Positions 16,745 through 25,044 of a DNA stretch of 64,000 bases are shown here, one piece after another. Position numbers and translations under genes: made by a program. A model generated the notes under the pieces. That model was not told the DNA's origin. It searched no databases and saw nothing but the letters and a program-made list of their open reading frames with translations. Numbering within the stretch: position 1 is the stretch's first letter; the number at the start of each line of letters is the position of its first letter. The stretch is from JBFWYO01 sp050186335 (GTDB taxonomy: Bacteria; Pseudomonadota; Alphaproteobacteria; Bin65). The DNA is taken from assembly GCA_050186335.1 (NCBI GenBank), contig JBFWYO010000004.1:49042-113041 (forward strand), written 5' to 3'.

Positions 16745-17677
16745 GTGAAATTTGCCATAGTCGGTGCGGGCGGCGTCGGCGGCCTGATGGGTGCGCGGCT
16801 GGGCCAAGCCGGTCATAAAGTCTCATTCCTGGCGCGCGGCGCGAATTTGCAGGCGCTGCGGGACAAGGGCCTGCATCTGCGCACGCCCGCCGGCGAATTC
16901 GACACCGGCCCGCTAACCGCGAGCGACGACCCGGCATCGCTGGGTGTCGCCGATGTCGTGCTGATCACGACCAAATTGTACGATCTCGAACAGGTCGCAC
17001 GCCGCGCAGCACCCTTGGCAAACAAGGACACATTGGTCGTGCCGGTGCAGAACGGCGTCGAAGCGTACGAAATTCTTGCGCGCGCCTTGCCGCATGCCAA
17101 CGTGCTCAAGGGCACGATTTATGTGAGTTCGTTTCTGACCGGCCCCGGCCAGATTCTGCAGAAGGCGCCGTTCTGCCGTCTGCGCTTTGCGTCCGCCACC
17201 GGCAAGGGGGTCGACGCCGTGATCGCGCTGGCCGCGACCCTTGCCGCGGCACCAGGCATCGAAGCCGCCGTGTCGCCGGATATCGACAGCGACCTGTGGA
17301 AGAAATTCATCATGCTGGCGTCGTTTGCCGCCGTATCGTGCCTGTCGCGCACGAATATCGGCCAGGTCATGGCGCATGCGCCGAGCGTCGATCTGTTGAA
17401 ACAGGCCATGGCCGAAACCATCGCCGTCGCGCGCGCAAAGAAAATCGCGCTGCCCGACGATATCGAAGCGCTCACCTTCAAGCAGATGGCGCAATTTCCC
17501 GGCAACGCCAAACCGTCGATGCTCGAGGACATGGAAGCCGGCCGCCCGCTCGAACTCGATTATCTTTCCGGCGCGGTCGTCCGTTTCGGCAAGGCGCTCG
17601 GCATCCCGACGCCGGTGCACGATGTCGCCTATCGGGCGTTGTCGATCCATCTGGGCGGGCGGAAAGCCTCGGCTTAG
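16745..17677 (+). CDS. 2-dehydropantoate 2-reductase (ketopantoate reductase) family protein
   Basis: NADP-dependent 2-oxoacid reductase family member of 310 residues. The Rossmann motif is GAGGVGGLMGARL at the N-terminus, the catalytic-lysine region is SDLWKKFIMLASFAA, and the C-terminal domain ends with the usual helix set. True PanE makes pantoate. Here the gene sits in a catabolic run after a Rieske oxygenase and before hpaH, so it more likely reduces a pathway intermediate, and assignment as panE would be unsafe. Confidence 0.85.
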   Translation: MKFAIVGAGGVGGLMGARLGQAGHKVSFLARGANLQALRDKGLHLRTPAGEFDTGPLTASDDPASLGVADVVLITTKLYDLEQVARRAAPLANKDTLVVPVQNGVEAYEILARALPHANVLKGTIYVSSFLTGPGQILQKAPFCRLRFASATGKGVDAVIALAATLAAAPGIEAAVSPDIDSDLWKKFIMLASFAAVSCLSRTNIGQVMAHAPSVDLLKQAMAETIAVARAKKIALPDDIEALTFKQMAQFPGNAKPSMLEDMEAGRPLELDYLSGAVVRFGKALGIPTPVHDVAYRALSIHLGGRKASA

Positions 17678-17783
17678 GGCCGCAACGGAGGGTTGACGGG
17701 GATCGCCCCGAAAGGCTGATATGCCGGGCATCTGAAGTCACCGCCGCCCAGACAGCACGCTCACGCCGCAAAGGATCACGCTC

Positions 17784-18566
17784 ATGCTCGCCGACGCCGA
17801 CCGCAAGATAGCCGCGCAATCCCTGATCGACGCCGAGAAGGCGTGCAAGCCGGTCGTCCAGCTCTCGAAAACCTATCCGAACATCGAAATCGAGGATTCC
17901 TATGCGATTCAGGCCGAGGTGATCCGCCGGAAGGTGGCGGCCGGCGCCAAGGTCATCGGCCACAAGATCGGCCTGACGTCGAAGGCGATGCAGCAATCCT
18001 CGCAGATCGACGAGCCCGATTACGGCCATCTGCTCGACTACATGATGATCGCCGACGGCGCCAAGGTGCCGCACGCGCAATACTGCATTCCGCGTGTCGA
18101 GTTGGAGCTCGCCTTCGTACTCGGCAAGCCGCTCAAGGGCCCGGGGGTCGGCCTGCTCGATGTGCTGCGCGCGACCGAATATATCGTGCCGGCAATCGAA
18201 ATCATCGATGCGCGCGTGCAGAACCCGCGCAAGATTTTCGACACCGTGGCCGACAACGCCGCCGCCGCCGGCATCGTCATCGGCGGCCGTCCGATCGGCC
18301 CGAACGACGTCGATCTGCGCTGGGTCGGCGGCGTGATGTACCGCAATTCCGAGATCGAAGAGACCGGGCTGGCCTCGGGCGTGCTCGGCCATCCGGCGCT
18401 CGGCATCGCGTGGCTGGCGAACAAGGTCGGCCGTTTCGGCACCGTTCTGGAAGCCGGCAACATCATGCTCTCCGGCTCGTTCATCCGACCGGTATGGGCA
18501 AACAAGGGCGATACGCTGCACGCCGATTTCGGTCCGCTCGGCAGCATCGCCGTGCAGTTCGTCTGA
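17784..18566 (+). CDS. hpaH: 2-oxo-hept-4-ene-1,7-dioate hydratase
   Basis: Protein of 260 residues. IGHKIGLTSKAMQQSSQIDEPDYG is close to the HpaH consensus, and the metal-binding glutamates are in RVELELAF and PAIEIIDAR. HpaH hydrates 2-oxohept-4-ene-1,7-dioate in the homoprotocatechuate meta-cleavage pathway. The next gene, hpaI, starts on the last base of its stop codon, as expected for consecutive steps. Other genes of the route (hpaD, hpaE, hpaF, hpaG) are not adjacent, so the pair may serve another meta-cleavage pathway with a similar oxo-diacid. Confidence 0.9.
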   Translation: MLADADRKIAAQSLIDAEKACKPVVQLSKTYPNIEIEDSYAIQAEVIRRKVAAGAKVIGHKIGLTSKAMQQSSQIDEPDYGHLLDYMMIADGAKVPHAQYCIPRVELELAFVLGKPLKGPGVGLLDVLRATEYIVPAIEIIDARVQNPRKIFDTVADNAAAAGIVIGGRPIGPNDVDLRWVGGVMYRNSEIEETGLASGVLGHPALGIAWLANKVGRFGTVLEAGNIMLSGSFIRPVWANKGDTLHADFGPLGSIAVQFV

Positions 18567-19330
18567 TGCAACTCGCGCGCAACGAGTTCAAGCACGCGAT
18601 CGCTGCCGGCAGGCTCCAGATCGGCCTGTGGAGCAGCCTGTGCAGCAGCATCGCGGCCGAGATCGTGTCCGACAGCGGCTACGATTGGCTGCTGCTGGAT
18701 ACCGAGCACTCGCCCAACGAAATTCCCGATCTCGTCTCGCAACTGCAAGCCGTGCAGCGCGGCACGGCGACGCCGATCGTCCGCCCGGCGTGGAACGATG
18801 CGGTGCTGTTCAAGCGAATTCTGGATATCGGCGCGCAAAGCCTGCTCGTTCCATACGTGCAGAATGCCGACGAAGCCCGCCGCGCAGTCGCTGCCACGCG
18901 CTATCCGCCGCGCGGCATCCGCGGGGTGACGGCGAACGGACGCGCCAGCCGCTACGGCCGGGTGAAGGAGTATCCGAAGCAGGCGGACGGCGAGATTTGC
19001 CTGCTGGTGCAGGTCGAAACCCGCACCGCGCTCGATCAGCTCGAGGCGATCGCCAAGGTCGACGGTGTCGACGGCGTGTTCATCGGCCCCGGCGATCTCG
19101 CCGCCTCGCTCGGCCATATCGGCAATCTCGGCCATCCCGAGGTGCAATCCGCCATTGAGGATGCCGTCAAGCGTCTCAAGGCGATCGGCCGCCCGGCCGG
19201 CATTCTGACCGGCAACGAGGACGATGCCCGGAAATACATCGATTGGGGCTTTACCTTCGTCGCCGTCGGCGTCGATGTCAGCCTTCTGGTTCGCAGCGCG
19301 GACGCCTTGTTAAAAAGATTCAAGGCCTGA
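18566..19330 (+). CDS. hpaI: 4-hydroxy-2-oxoheptanedioate aldolase (HpaI/HpcH family)
   Basis: Class II aldolase of 254 residues. Catalytic and metal-site residues are visible in LDTEHSPNE (His), PIVRPAW (Arg), VQVETRTALD (Glu) and GPGDLAAS (Asp), and GIRGVTANGRASRYG is the family loop. It cleaves 4-hydroxy-2-oxoheptanedioate to pyruvate and succinate semialdehyde. The start overlaps the hpaH stop (TGATG), and its own stop overlaps the TetR start in the same way, so the three genes are co-translated. Confidence 0.91.
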   Translation: MQLARNEFKHAIAAGRLQIGLWSSLCSSIAAEIVSDSGYDWLLLDTEHSPNEIPDLVSQLQAVQRGTATPIVRPAWNDAVLFKRILDIGAQSLLVPYVQNADEARRAVAATRYPPRGIRGVTANGRASRYGRVKEYPKQADGEICLLVQVETRTALDQLEAIAKVDGVDGVFIGPGDLAASLGHIGNLGHPEVQSAIEDAVKRLKAIGRPAGILTGNEDDARKYIDWGFTFVAVGVDVSLLVRSADALLKRFKA

Positions 19331-20010
19331 TGCCGAACAGGCAGCCCGAGAAAAAGCATCGATCAGCCGATCGAGTCGACCCGGCGAAGGCTTCGTCGGC
19401 AAGGTCGTCGCGGCCGCCGCGCGCAACTCAACAACGGAGCGTGGCCACGCGTGACCGCCTGATGAAGGCGACAATCGAAATCCTCATCGAAAAAGGTTAC
19501 GCTGGCTTGACTGTGGCCGACGTCGCCGAGCGTGCCGGCGTTTCCAGCGGCGCACGGGTGCATCACTACCGCACCAAGGACGACTTGGTCATCGCCGCCA
19601 ATGCGTTCGCTTACAACGAGGCGGTGTCGCTCGGCACCGTCCGTTCCGCGAGCGCGGGCCGGTCCAAGAACCCGCTTAAGGATCTCGTCGCCGATTTAAC
19701 GTCGCTCTATTTTGGCCGCTTCTTTCGGGCGTCGCTCGACGTCATGGCCGCATCGCGCACCGATCGCGTGCTGTCCCGCCGGCTGTATCCGATCGTTGCG
19801 CGATATCATGCGTCCATGCGCGCGACGTGGACCAAGGCTTTGCGCGAGGCGGGTTATAGCAGGCCGGACGCGGAGTTGGCATACGACGTCATTCTCGGCA
19901 TGGTGCGCGGCATGGGCCTGACGTCCACGTGGCGACCCGATATCGCCGCGCACATGAAGTTGATCCGCCAGGTCGAACAAATGTTGCAGAGCACCATCTC
20001 GAAGGTTTGA
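19330..20010 (+). CDS. TetR-family transcriptional regulator
   Basis: Regulator of 226 residues with a basic, disordered N-terminal extension of about 40 residues. The TetR DNA-binding domain follows: RDRLMKATIEILIEKGYAGLTVADVAERAGVSSGARVHHYRTKDDLV. The C-terminal ligand domain is poorly conserved. It is translationally coupled to hpaI and lies just upstream of a candidate palindromic operator (20054-20077), so it may control both the catabolic run and the binding-protein/methyltransferase unit downstream. Confidence 0.9.
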   Translation: MPNRQPEKKHRSADRVDPAKASSARSSRPPRATQQRSVATRDRLMKATIEILIEKGYAGLTVADVAERAGVSSGARVHHYRTKDDLVIAANAFAYNEAVSLGTVRSASAGRSKNPLKDLVADLTSLYFGRFFRASLDVMAASRTDRVLSRRLYPIVARYHASMRATWTKALREAGYSRPDAELAYDVILGMVRGMGLTSTWRPDIAAHMKLIRQVEQMLQSTISKV

Positions 20011-20053
20011 GCCGGGTTCCGACTTCAGCCATTGCCGCTTCCTGCCTTTCCTT

Positions 20054-20077
20054 AAAACAGACCGGCTGTTCGGTTTT
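20054..20077. promoter_or_regulatory. Candidate TetR operator
   Basis: A 24-bp imperfect palindrome, 9 of 12 base pairs matching, runs AAAAC...GTTTT with inner ACCG-N6-CGGT. ACCG/CGGT half-sites are common for TetR-type repressors. It lies 3 bases upstream of the -35 box at 20081 and 43 bases after the TetR stop codon. Confidence 0.4.
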
Positions 20078-20080
20078 GAA

Positions 20081-20109
20081 TTGACACGGTTCACCCAGAA
20101 CCCGATAGT
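20081..20109 (+). promoter_or_regulatory. Sigma-70-type promoter TTGACA-N17-GATAGT
   Basis: A consensus -35 box (TTGACA, 20081-20086) is followed after 17 bases by GATAGT (20104-20109). It would transcribe the orphan binding-protein gene and possibly the two MetE-like genes. Confidence 0.5.
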
Positions 20110-20352
20110 TTGTCCGTGCGCAACCGGCCCATTCCAAACGAGGCCGCTACGCGCCGGGAGGAAGGCGAAGCTCGCGTTCGGGCCATTCGCGTCGACGCAC
20201 GAATCCTCTTCCAGCATTTGAGTTCGGCTGAGTGCCGGCGTTTCGCGACCAACGTCGTGTCTCGTCGCAAGAATCTTACATCGTGCTTACGCGCTCATGC
20301 GCATCGAGACAGATCGACCCGGCATCGTATCCGGGCGGCAAGGGAGGAAATG

Positions 20353-21522
20353 ATGTTGAAACTCGGTACGGCCGCCATTGCGGCGGCCATGATTTCGTCG
20401 GCCGGCATCGCCGGTGCACAGGATGTACGTGTGGGATTTCTCAACACCTTCACGGGTGGCGGCGCGGTCGTCGGCGATCAAATGAAAAAGGCGTGGGAAC
20501 TTGGGCTCGAGCACCTAAGCAATAAACTTGGCGGGCTCAATCCGGTAACCATCTACGCCGACGATCAGCTCAAGGCGGAAGTCGGCGTCGCCGCGGTCGA
20601 CAAGCTGATCGAACAGGACAAGGTCCACTTCGTCGCCGGGCCTATCTGGTCCAATGTGATGGTGGCGATCAAAGATCGCGTGCTCAACTCCAGCGCCATC
20701 TTGATCAGCACGAATGCCGGGCCGTCGCAATTGGCCGGCAAGGAATGCAGCCCGTATTTCTTTTCCACCTCATGGCAAGGCGACCAGGTGCCCGAGGCGA
20801 TGGGCGAGCTAATGAATGCCGACAAACTCAAGGACGTGTTTCTCCTGGCGCCGAATTATCAAGCCGGCAAGGACGTACTTGCGGGGTTCGAACGTTTCTA
20901 CAAGGGCAAAATTGCCGACCGGATCATGTTCAAGCTCGGCAGCACCGATTTCCAGTCGGAATTCTCCGCGATCCGGGCAGCCAAGCCTCAATCCGTGTTG
21001 GTCTTCGCGCCGGTTGCAATGGGTATTGCGTTCATGAAGCAGTGGGCGAATTCGGGCCTCGGTAAGGAAATCAAACTCTACAGCGTTTTCGTCATCAATC
21101 ACTTGACGCTTCCTGCCATCGGCGAGTCGGCCATCGGCTCCTATTTCACCGATTGGTGGAACACGGATCTCGAATTTCCGGCCAACAAGCGATTCGTCAG
21201 TGCCTACGTTGCCAAGCACAAATCGCTGCCGTCGACTTTTGCCGCGCAGGCGTACGACGCGGCATTCCTGATCGACAGCGGCATCAGGGGCACGAAAGGC
21301 AGCCTTGGCGATCGCAAGGCGCTCGCCGCGGCGCTGCGCAAGGCGGATTTCCAGTCGGTGCGCGGGCCGTTCACATACAATATCAACGGCTTTCCGATTC
21401 AGGATTACTACAAGTTCGGCGTGGTCAAGGGTTCCGATGGCGTGCCGACGATCAAATCCGAGGGCGTCGTGTTCAAGCAGCACAAAGACGCCTATTCTAA
21501 GGACTGCAAGATTGCCAACTGA
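20353..21522 (+). CDS. Orphan Liv-type ABC transporter substrate-binding protein
   Basis: Periplasmic protein of about 389 residues. GGGAGG at 20342-20347 precedes two consecutive ATGs (20350 and 20353), and the second has better spacing. A signal peptide (MLKLGTAAIAAAMISSAGIAGAQ) leads into VRVGFLNTFTGGGAVVGDQM, the Peripla_BP_6 start. No permease or ATPase genes follow. Instead two MetE-like genes come next, after a hairpin. It may share the LivHMGF machinery of one of the upstream operons, or work with a transporter elsewhere. Ligand unknown. Confidence 0.88.
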   Translation: MLKLGTAAIAAAMISSAGIAGAQDVRVGFLNTFTGGGAVVGDQMKKAWELGLEHLSNKLGGLNPVTIYADDQLKAEVGVAAVDKLIEQDKVHFVAGPIWSNVMVAIKDRVLNSSAILISTNAGPSQLAGKECSPYFFSTSWQGDQVPEAMGELMNADKLKDVFLLAPNYQAGKDVLAGFERFYKGKIADRIMFKLGSTDFQSEFSAIRAAKPQSVLVFAPVAMGIAFMKQWANSGLGKEIKLYSVFVINHLTLPAIGESAIGSYFTDWWNTDLEFPANKRFVSAYVAKHKSLPSTFAAQAYDAAFLIDSGIRGTKGSLGDRKALAAALRKADFQSVRGPFTYNINGFPIQDYYKFGVVKGSDGVPTIKSEGVVFKQHKDAYSKDCKIAN

Positions 21523-21541
21523 CGGGCGTTGCCGGGACTTT

Positions 21542-21576
21542 CGTCGCCCGCGGCGGATCGCGGGCGACGGCATTTT
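21542..21576 (+). terminator. Hairpin with T-run between binding-protein gene and first MetE-like gene
   Basis: A perfect 11-bp stem CGTCGCCCGCG/CGCGGGCGACG (21542-21552 and 21559-21569) with a GCGGAT loop is followed by GCATTTT. It has the form of an intrinsic terminator and, as after the other binding-protein gene, probably lowers but does not abolish read-through, since the next gene starts only 22 bases later. Confidence 0.65.
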
Positions 21577-21597
21577 CGTTTCGCCGGAGACAGCAAG

Positions 21598-22773
21598 ATG
21601 AAGCGCAGCGCCAATCGAATTCTCACCACCCACGTCGGCAGCCTGCCGCGACCTGCCGACTTGCTCGATATGATAAAGACCAAGCTGACCGGCGAAGGAG
21701 CGCCCGTCAACGAGGGCGTCTACCAGAGGCGCCTGGCAGCCGCGGTCGCTGACATTGTCAAACAGCAGATCGATTGCGGTATCGACATCGTTACCGACGG
21801 CGAAATGTCTAAGGCGGGCTTCTTCGTATACGCCAAACAACGCATCGCAGGACTTGAAGCACGCGCCGGCAAGAAGTTCGACTTCTTCGTGGCGGAACGC
21901 GCTGCGTTTCCCGAGTACTACGATGAGTATTTCAAGAAAGCGATGCTCGGCGGCAACGTAGCGCCGGTCGTGCCGTTGTTTTGCACCGGGCCGATCCGCT
22001 ACGTCGGACAGGAAGACTTGAAGCGCGATCTGGCAAATCTGCGCAAGGCGGTCGATGCGGTGAATTGCGAAGGTGCGTTCATGCCGTCGACGGCGCCGAG
22101 TGCGGTCGGTTTCAATGAATTCTATAAGGACGACGAAGAGTTCTTTCATGCCGTCGGCGAGGCCATGCGGACGGAGTATTTGGCGATCGTCGAAGCCGGA
22201 TTCGACGTGCAGATCGACGATCCGCTCCTTTCCGACGTCTTCGGCGATCCCGCGCTCGACGACAGGCAGAAAGTCCGAAAGGCCGACATTTTCGTCGAAA
22301 GCGTCAACCACGCGCTTCGCGGCATCCCGGCCGAAAAGATCCGCTTCCATACCTGCTACGGCATCAATCACGGCCCGCGGATATTCGAGCCGCAGCTTGG
22401 CGACGTCGTCGACCACATGTTACGGATCAACGCCAGCGTCTACTCGTTCGAGGCGGCGAATGCCCGCCACGAGCACGATTATCATGTGTGGGAGAGCAAG
22501 AAGTTGCCGGACGGCAAGTCGATCATGCCGGGCGTCATTACCCATTGCAGCAATATCGTCGAGCATCCCGAGCTGATCGCCGAATGGTTGGTGCGCTTCG
22601 CCAAACTGGTCGGGCGCGAAAACGTGATCGCGGGGGCCGATTGCGGGTTCTCGTCGCAGGCCTGCTATCACACCGAAGTCCATCCGAAAATCATCTGGAC
22701 CAAGTTCAAGGCGCTGGCCGAAGGCGCGCGCCTGGCCAGCCAGACGCTGTGGGGCGGCAGGGCGGCCGCGTAA
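21598..22773 (+). CDS. MetE-like cobalamin-independent methyltransferase, copy 1
   Basis: Protein of 391 residues equivalent to the C-terminal catalytic half of MetE. Zinc ligands in the order H-x-C ... E ... C are present (HTCYG, SFEAAN, ADCGF; H251, C253, E285, C349). The start TTHVGSLPRP is the conserved family N-terminus. Stand-alone proteins of this type move methyl or alkyl groups onto thiols. Some act on methylcobamides, others on epoxyalkanes with coenzyme M. The neighbouring gene is about 84% identical. The upstream binding protein suggests an imported methylated substrate. Not a true MetE, because the folate-binding N-terminal half is absent. Confidence 0.88.
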   Translation: MKRSANRILTTHVGSLPRPADLLDMIKTKLTGEGAPVNEGVYQRRLAAAVADIVKQQIDCGIDIVTDGEMSKAGFFVYAKQRIAGLEARAGKKFDFFVAERAAFPEYYDEYFKKAMLGGNVAPVVPLFCTGPIRYVGQEDLKRDLANLRKAVDAVNCEGAFMPSTAPSAVGFNEFYKDDEEFFHAVGEAMRTEYLAIVEAGFDVQIDDPLLSDVFGDPALDDRQKVRKADIFVESVNHALRGIPAEKIRFHTCYGINHGPRIFEPQLGDVVDHMLRINASVYSFEAANARHEHDYHVWESKKLPDGKSIMPGVITHCSNIVEHPELIAEWLVRFAKLVGRENVIAGADCGFSSQACYHTEVHPKIIWTKFKALAEGARLASQTLWGGRAAA

Positions 22774-22812
22774 CGGCCCGCCCAGATCTTTCTTCATTCC
22801 AGGAGCATCAAC

Positions 22813-23988
22813 ATGAAACGCAACACCAACCGCATTCTCACCACGCATGTCGGCAGCCTGCCGCGTCCCAAGGATGTGCTCGACATGATGAAGGCCAAGC
22901 TCACCGGGGAAGGCGGCCCGGTCGACGAGGCCGCGTATCAGAAGAAGATCACGGGCGCCGTGGCCGACATCGTCAAGCAACAGGTCGGCGCCGGCATCGA
23001 TATCGTCACCGACGGCGAAATGTCGAAGGCCGGATTCTTCGTCTATGCCAAACAGCGCTTGGCCGGGCTGCAAACGCGCCCCGGCGCGAAATACAATTTG
23101 TACAGCGCCGAGCGCGACGCGTTTCCCGAGTACTACGAGGAATATTTCAAGAAGGCCATGCTCGGCGGCAACATCGCGCCCGTGGTGCCGCTCTACGCGA
23201 CCGGCCCGATCCGCTATATCGGCCAGGAGGATCTGAAGCGCGATCTCGCCAATCTGCGCAAGGCGGTCGATGCGGTGAAGTGCGAAGGCGCGTTCGTGCC
23301 GTCGACCGCGCCGAGCGGCGTCGGTTTCAACGAGTTTTACAAATCCGACGACGAGTATTTCAACGCCGTCGGCGAAGCGATGCGCACGGAATATCTGGCG
23401 ATCGTCGAAGCCGGCTTCGATCTCCAGGTCGACGACCCGTTCCTGTCCGACATCTTCGGCGACCCCGCGCTCGATGCGCAGAAGAAGGTCCGCAAGGCCG
23501 ACATGTTCGTCGAAAGCATCAACCACGCGCTGCGCGGCATCCCGGCCGATAAAATCCGCTTCCATACCTGCTACGGCATTAACCACGGCCCGCGCATCTT
23601 CGAACCGCAACTGGGCGACGTGGTCCATCATATGCTGAAGATCAACGCGGGCATCTATTCGTTCGAAGCGGCCAATGCGCGCCACGAGCACGATTACCAT
23701 GTGTTCGAAAAGGTGAAGCTGCCCGACGGCAAGATGATCATGCCGGGCGTCATCACCCATGCCAGCAACATCGTGGAGCACCCGGAATTGATCGCCGAAT
23801 GGCTGGTCCGCTTCGCCAAGCTGGTCGGGCGCGAAAACGTGCTCGCCGGGGCGGATTGCGGGTTCTCGTCGCAGGCCTGCTACCACACCGAAGTGCATCC
23901 GAAGATCATCTGGACCAAGTTCAAGGCGCTGGCCGAAGGCGCGCGCCTGGCCAGTCAGGCGCTGTGGGGCAGCAAGGCCGCGGCGTAG
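22813..23988 (+). CDS. MetE-like cobalamin-independent methyltransferase, copy 2
   Basis: Protein of 391 residues, the same length as the gene upstream and differing at about 64 positions by my count, so a tandem duplicate. All four zinc ligands (H251, C253, E285, C349) are kept, and the segment 317-380 near the last cysteine is almost unchanged. Differences cluster in residues 40-105, which in the family shape the substrate side. The gap between copies is 39 bases. The two may form a heteromer or have diverged in substrate. An intrinsic terminator follows. Confidence 0.88.
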   Translation: MKRNTNRILTTHVGSLPRPKDVLDMMKAKLTGEGGPVDEAAYQKKITGAVADIVKQQVGAGIDIVTDGEMSKAGFFVYAKQRLAGLQTRPGAKYNLYSAERDAFPEYYEEYFKKAMLGGNIAPVVPLYATGPIRYIGQEDLKRDLANLRKAVDAVKCEGAFVPSTAPSGVGFNEFYKSDDEYFNAVGEAMRTEYLAIVEAGFDLQVDDPFLSDIFGDPALDAQKKVRKADMFVESINHALRGIPADKIRFHTCYGINHGPRIFEPQLGDVVHHMLKINAGIYSFEAANARHEHDYHVFEKVKLPDGKMIMPGVITHASNIVEHPELIAEWLVRFAKLVGRENVLAGADCGFSSQACYHTEVHPKIIWTKFKALAEGARLASQALWGSKAAA

Positions 23989-24017
23989 ACGCTTTTATCT
24001 GAGACCGCGAAAAATTT

Positions 24018-24048
24018 CGGCCGGCCGTCGCAAGAGGGCCGGCCGTTT
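24018..24048. terminator. Bidirectional intrinsic terminator after the MetE-like pair
   Basis: A perfect 9-bp stem CGGCCGGCC/GGCCGGCCG (24018-24026 and 24037-24045) has AAAAATTT on its left and TTT on its right. It lies between convergent genes and can serve both strands. Confidence 0.7.
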
Positions 24049-24069
24049 CCTTGCCCGGCGACACTGGAC

Positions 24070-25044
24070 TTAAAGCGTGATCACCACGTTGCCGAGTGCC
24101 TTGCCCTGTTCGACCGTCTCGTGCGCGGCCACCATCTGATCCAGCGGCAAGGTCAACGCCACGTTATTGATCAGCGTACCTTGTTCCAGCATCGAATTGA
24201 CCGCGGCGACCGAGCGCGCGCGTTCCTCGGCCGACAATTCGTAGACCAGCATGAACAGCATCTGGATCGAATGGGTCAGGCAGAAGGTCGATGAGATCTG
24301 CGCCACGGGGCCGGTTCCGTAGACCACGACCTTGCCCTTTTGCTTGAGCACGAGGGGGATCAGCGGCGCGTTGGCGCTCAGATCGACCTCGATAATGGAG
24401 TCCACGCGCTGCTTGTCGGTGATCTCGGCCACCCGGTCGGCCACATTCTCGGTCTTGTAGTCGATGACATGGTCGGCACCGGCGGCGCGCGCCAGATCCG
24501 CCTTCGCCTTGGAACTCACGGTGGTGATGACCTTGGCCCTGCCGGCCTTGGCGAACTGAATCGCATAGTGGCCGACGGCACCCGCGCCGCCCGGGATCAG
24601 GATCGTCTGTCCGGGCGCGGCGCCGGCCAGCCAGATCGCATGCCAGGCGGTCAGCGCCGGAATGCCCAGGCACGCGCCGGCCTCGAAGCTGGTCTTGGCC
24701 GGCAGGCGTACGGCCTGCTGCTCCGGCAGCACAATGTATTGCGCTGCCGTGCCCTCGGGGCGCTTCCACTGGCCGTTCCAGATCCACACGCGTTCGCCGA
24801 TCCGCGACTTGGCGACGCCGTCGCCGACCTTGTCGATTTCGCCGGCGCCGTCGCTGTGCGGGACCACGCGCGGGAACGCGATCTTGCGCGTGGTGCCGGC
24901 GCGGTTCTTCACGTCCGACGGGTTCACGCCCGAGCTGTGCAGGCGCACGCGCACCTCGCCGGCTTTGGGTTCGGGGGTTGCGATGTCGCCCAGATGCAGA
25001 ACTTCTTTGGCCGGGCCGTTCTTCTCGTAATAGGCAGCACGCAA
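24070..25044 (-). CDS. Zinc-independent MDR oxidoreductase (NADPH:quinone reductase family)
   Basis: Protein of 324 residues if started at the TTG at 25044 (MRAAYYEKNGPAKEVLHLGD). A longer start at 25101 would add an unlikely 19-residue leader, and GAGAGG sits 7 bases before the TTG. Family motifs are SSGVNPSDVKNRAGT, the nucleotide-binding IPGGAGAVGHYAIQFAKAG, and the C-terminal VAAHETVEQGKALGNVVI. No structural or catalytic zinc cysteines are seen, fitting the QOR branch that reduces quinones or enals with NADPH. Transcribed away from the hydrolase at 25347. Confidence 0.88.
   Translation of the reverse strand: MRAAYYEKNGPAKEVLHLGDIATPEPKAGEVRVRLHSSGVNPSDVKNRAGTTRKIAFPRVVPHSDGAGEIDKVGDGVAKSRIGERVWIWNGQWKRPEGTAAQYIVLPEQQAVRLPAKTSFEAGACLGIPALTAWHAIWLAGAAPGQTILIPGGAGAVGHYAIQFAKAGRAKVITTVSSKAKADLARAAGADHVIDYKTENVADRVAEITDKQRVDSIIEVDLSANAPLIPLVLKQKGKVVVYGTGPVAQISSTFCLTHSIQMLFMLVYELSAEERARSVAAVNSMLEQGTLINNVALTLPLDQMVAAHETVEQGKALGNVVITL

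Larger units (their letters stand above)
20011..20352. other. Intergenic region with promoter and operator of the downstream unit
   Basis: This is a gap of about 340 bases between the TetR gene and the orphan binding protein. It holds the palindrome at 20054-20077 and a sigma-70-like promoter at 20081-20109, leaving a long leader of over 200 bases. Beyond those two sites I recognise no riboswitch, RNA gene or conserved small protein. Confidence 0.6.

Noticed and set aside
16745..17677. panE for pantothenate synthesis
   Set aside because: The family is broad and the gene lies in a catabolic run, so only the family name is justified.
21598..22773. metE (methionine synthase)
   Set aside because: Only the catalytic half is present. 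The N-terminal half needed for polyglutamyl folate binding in MetE is absent.
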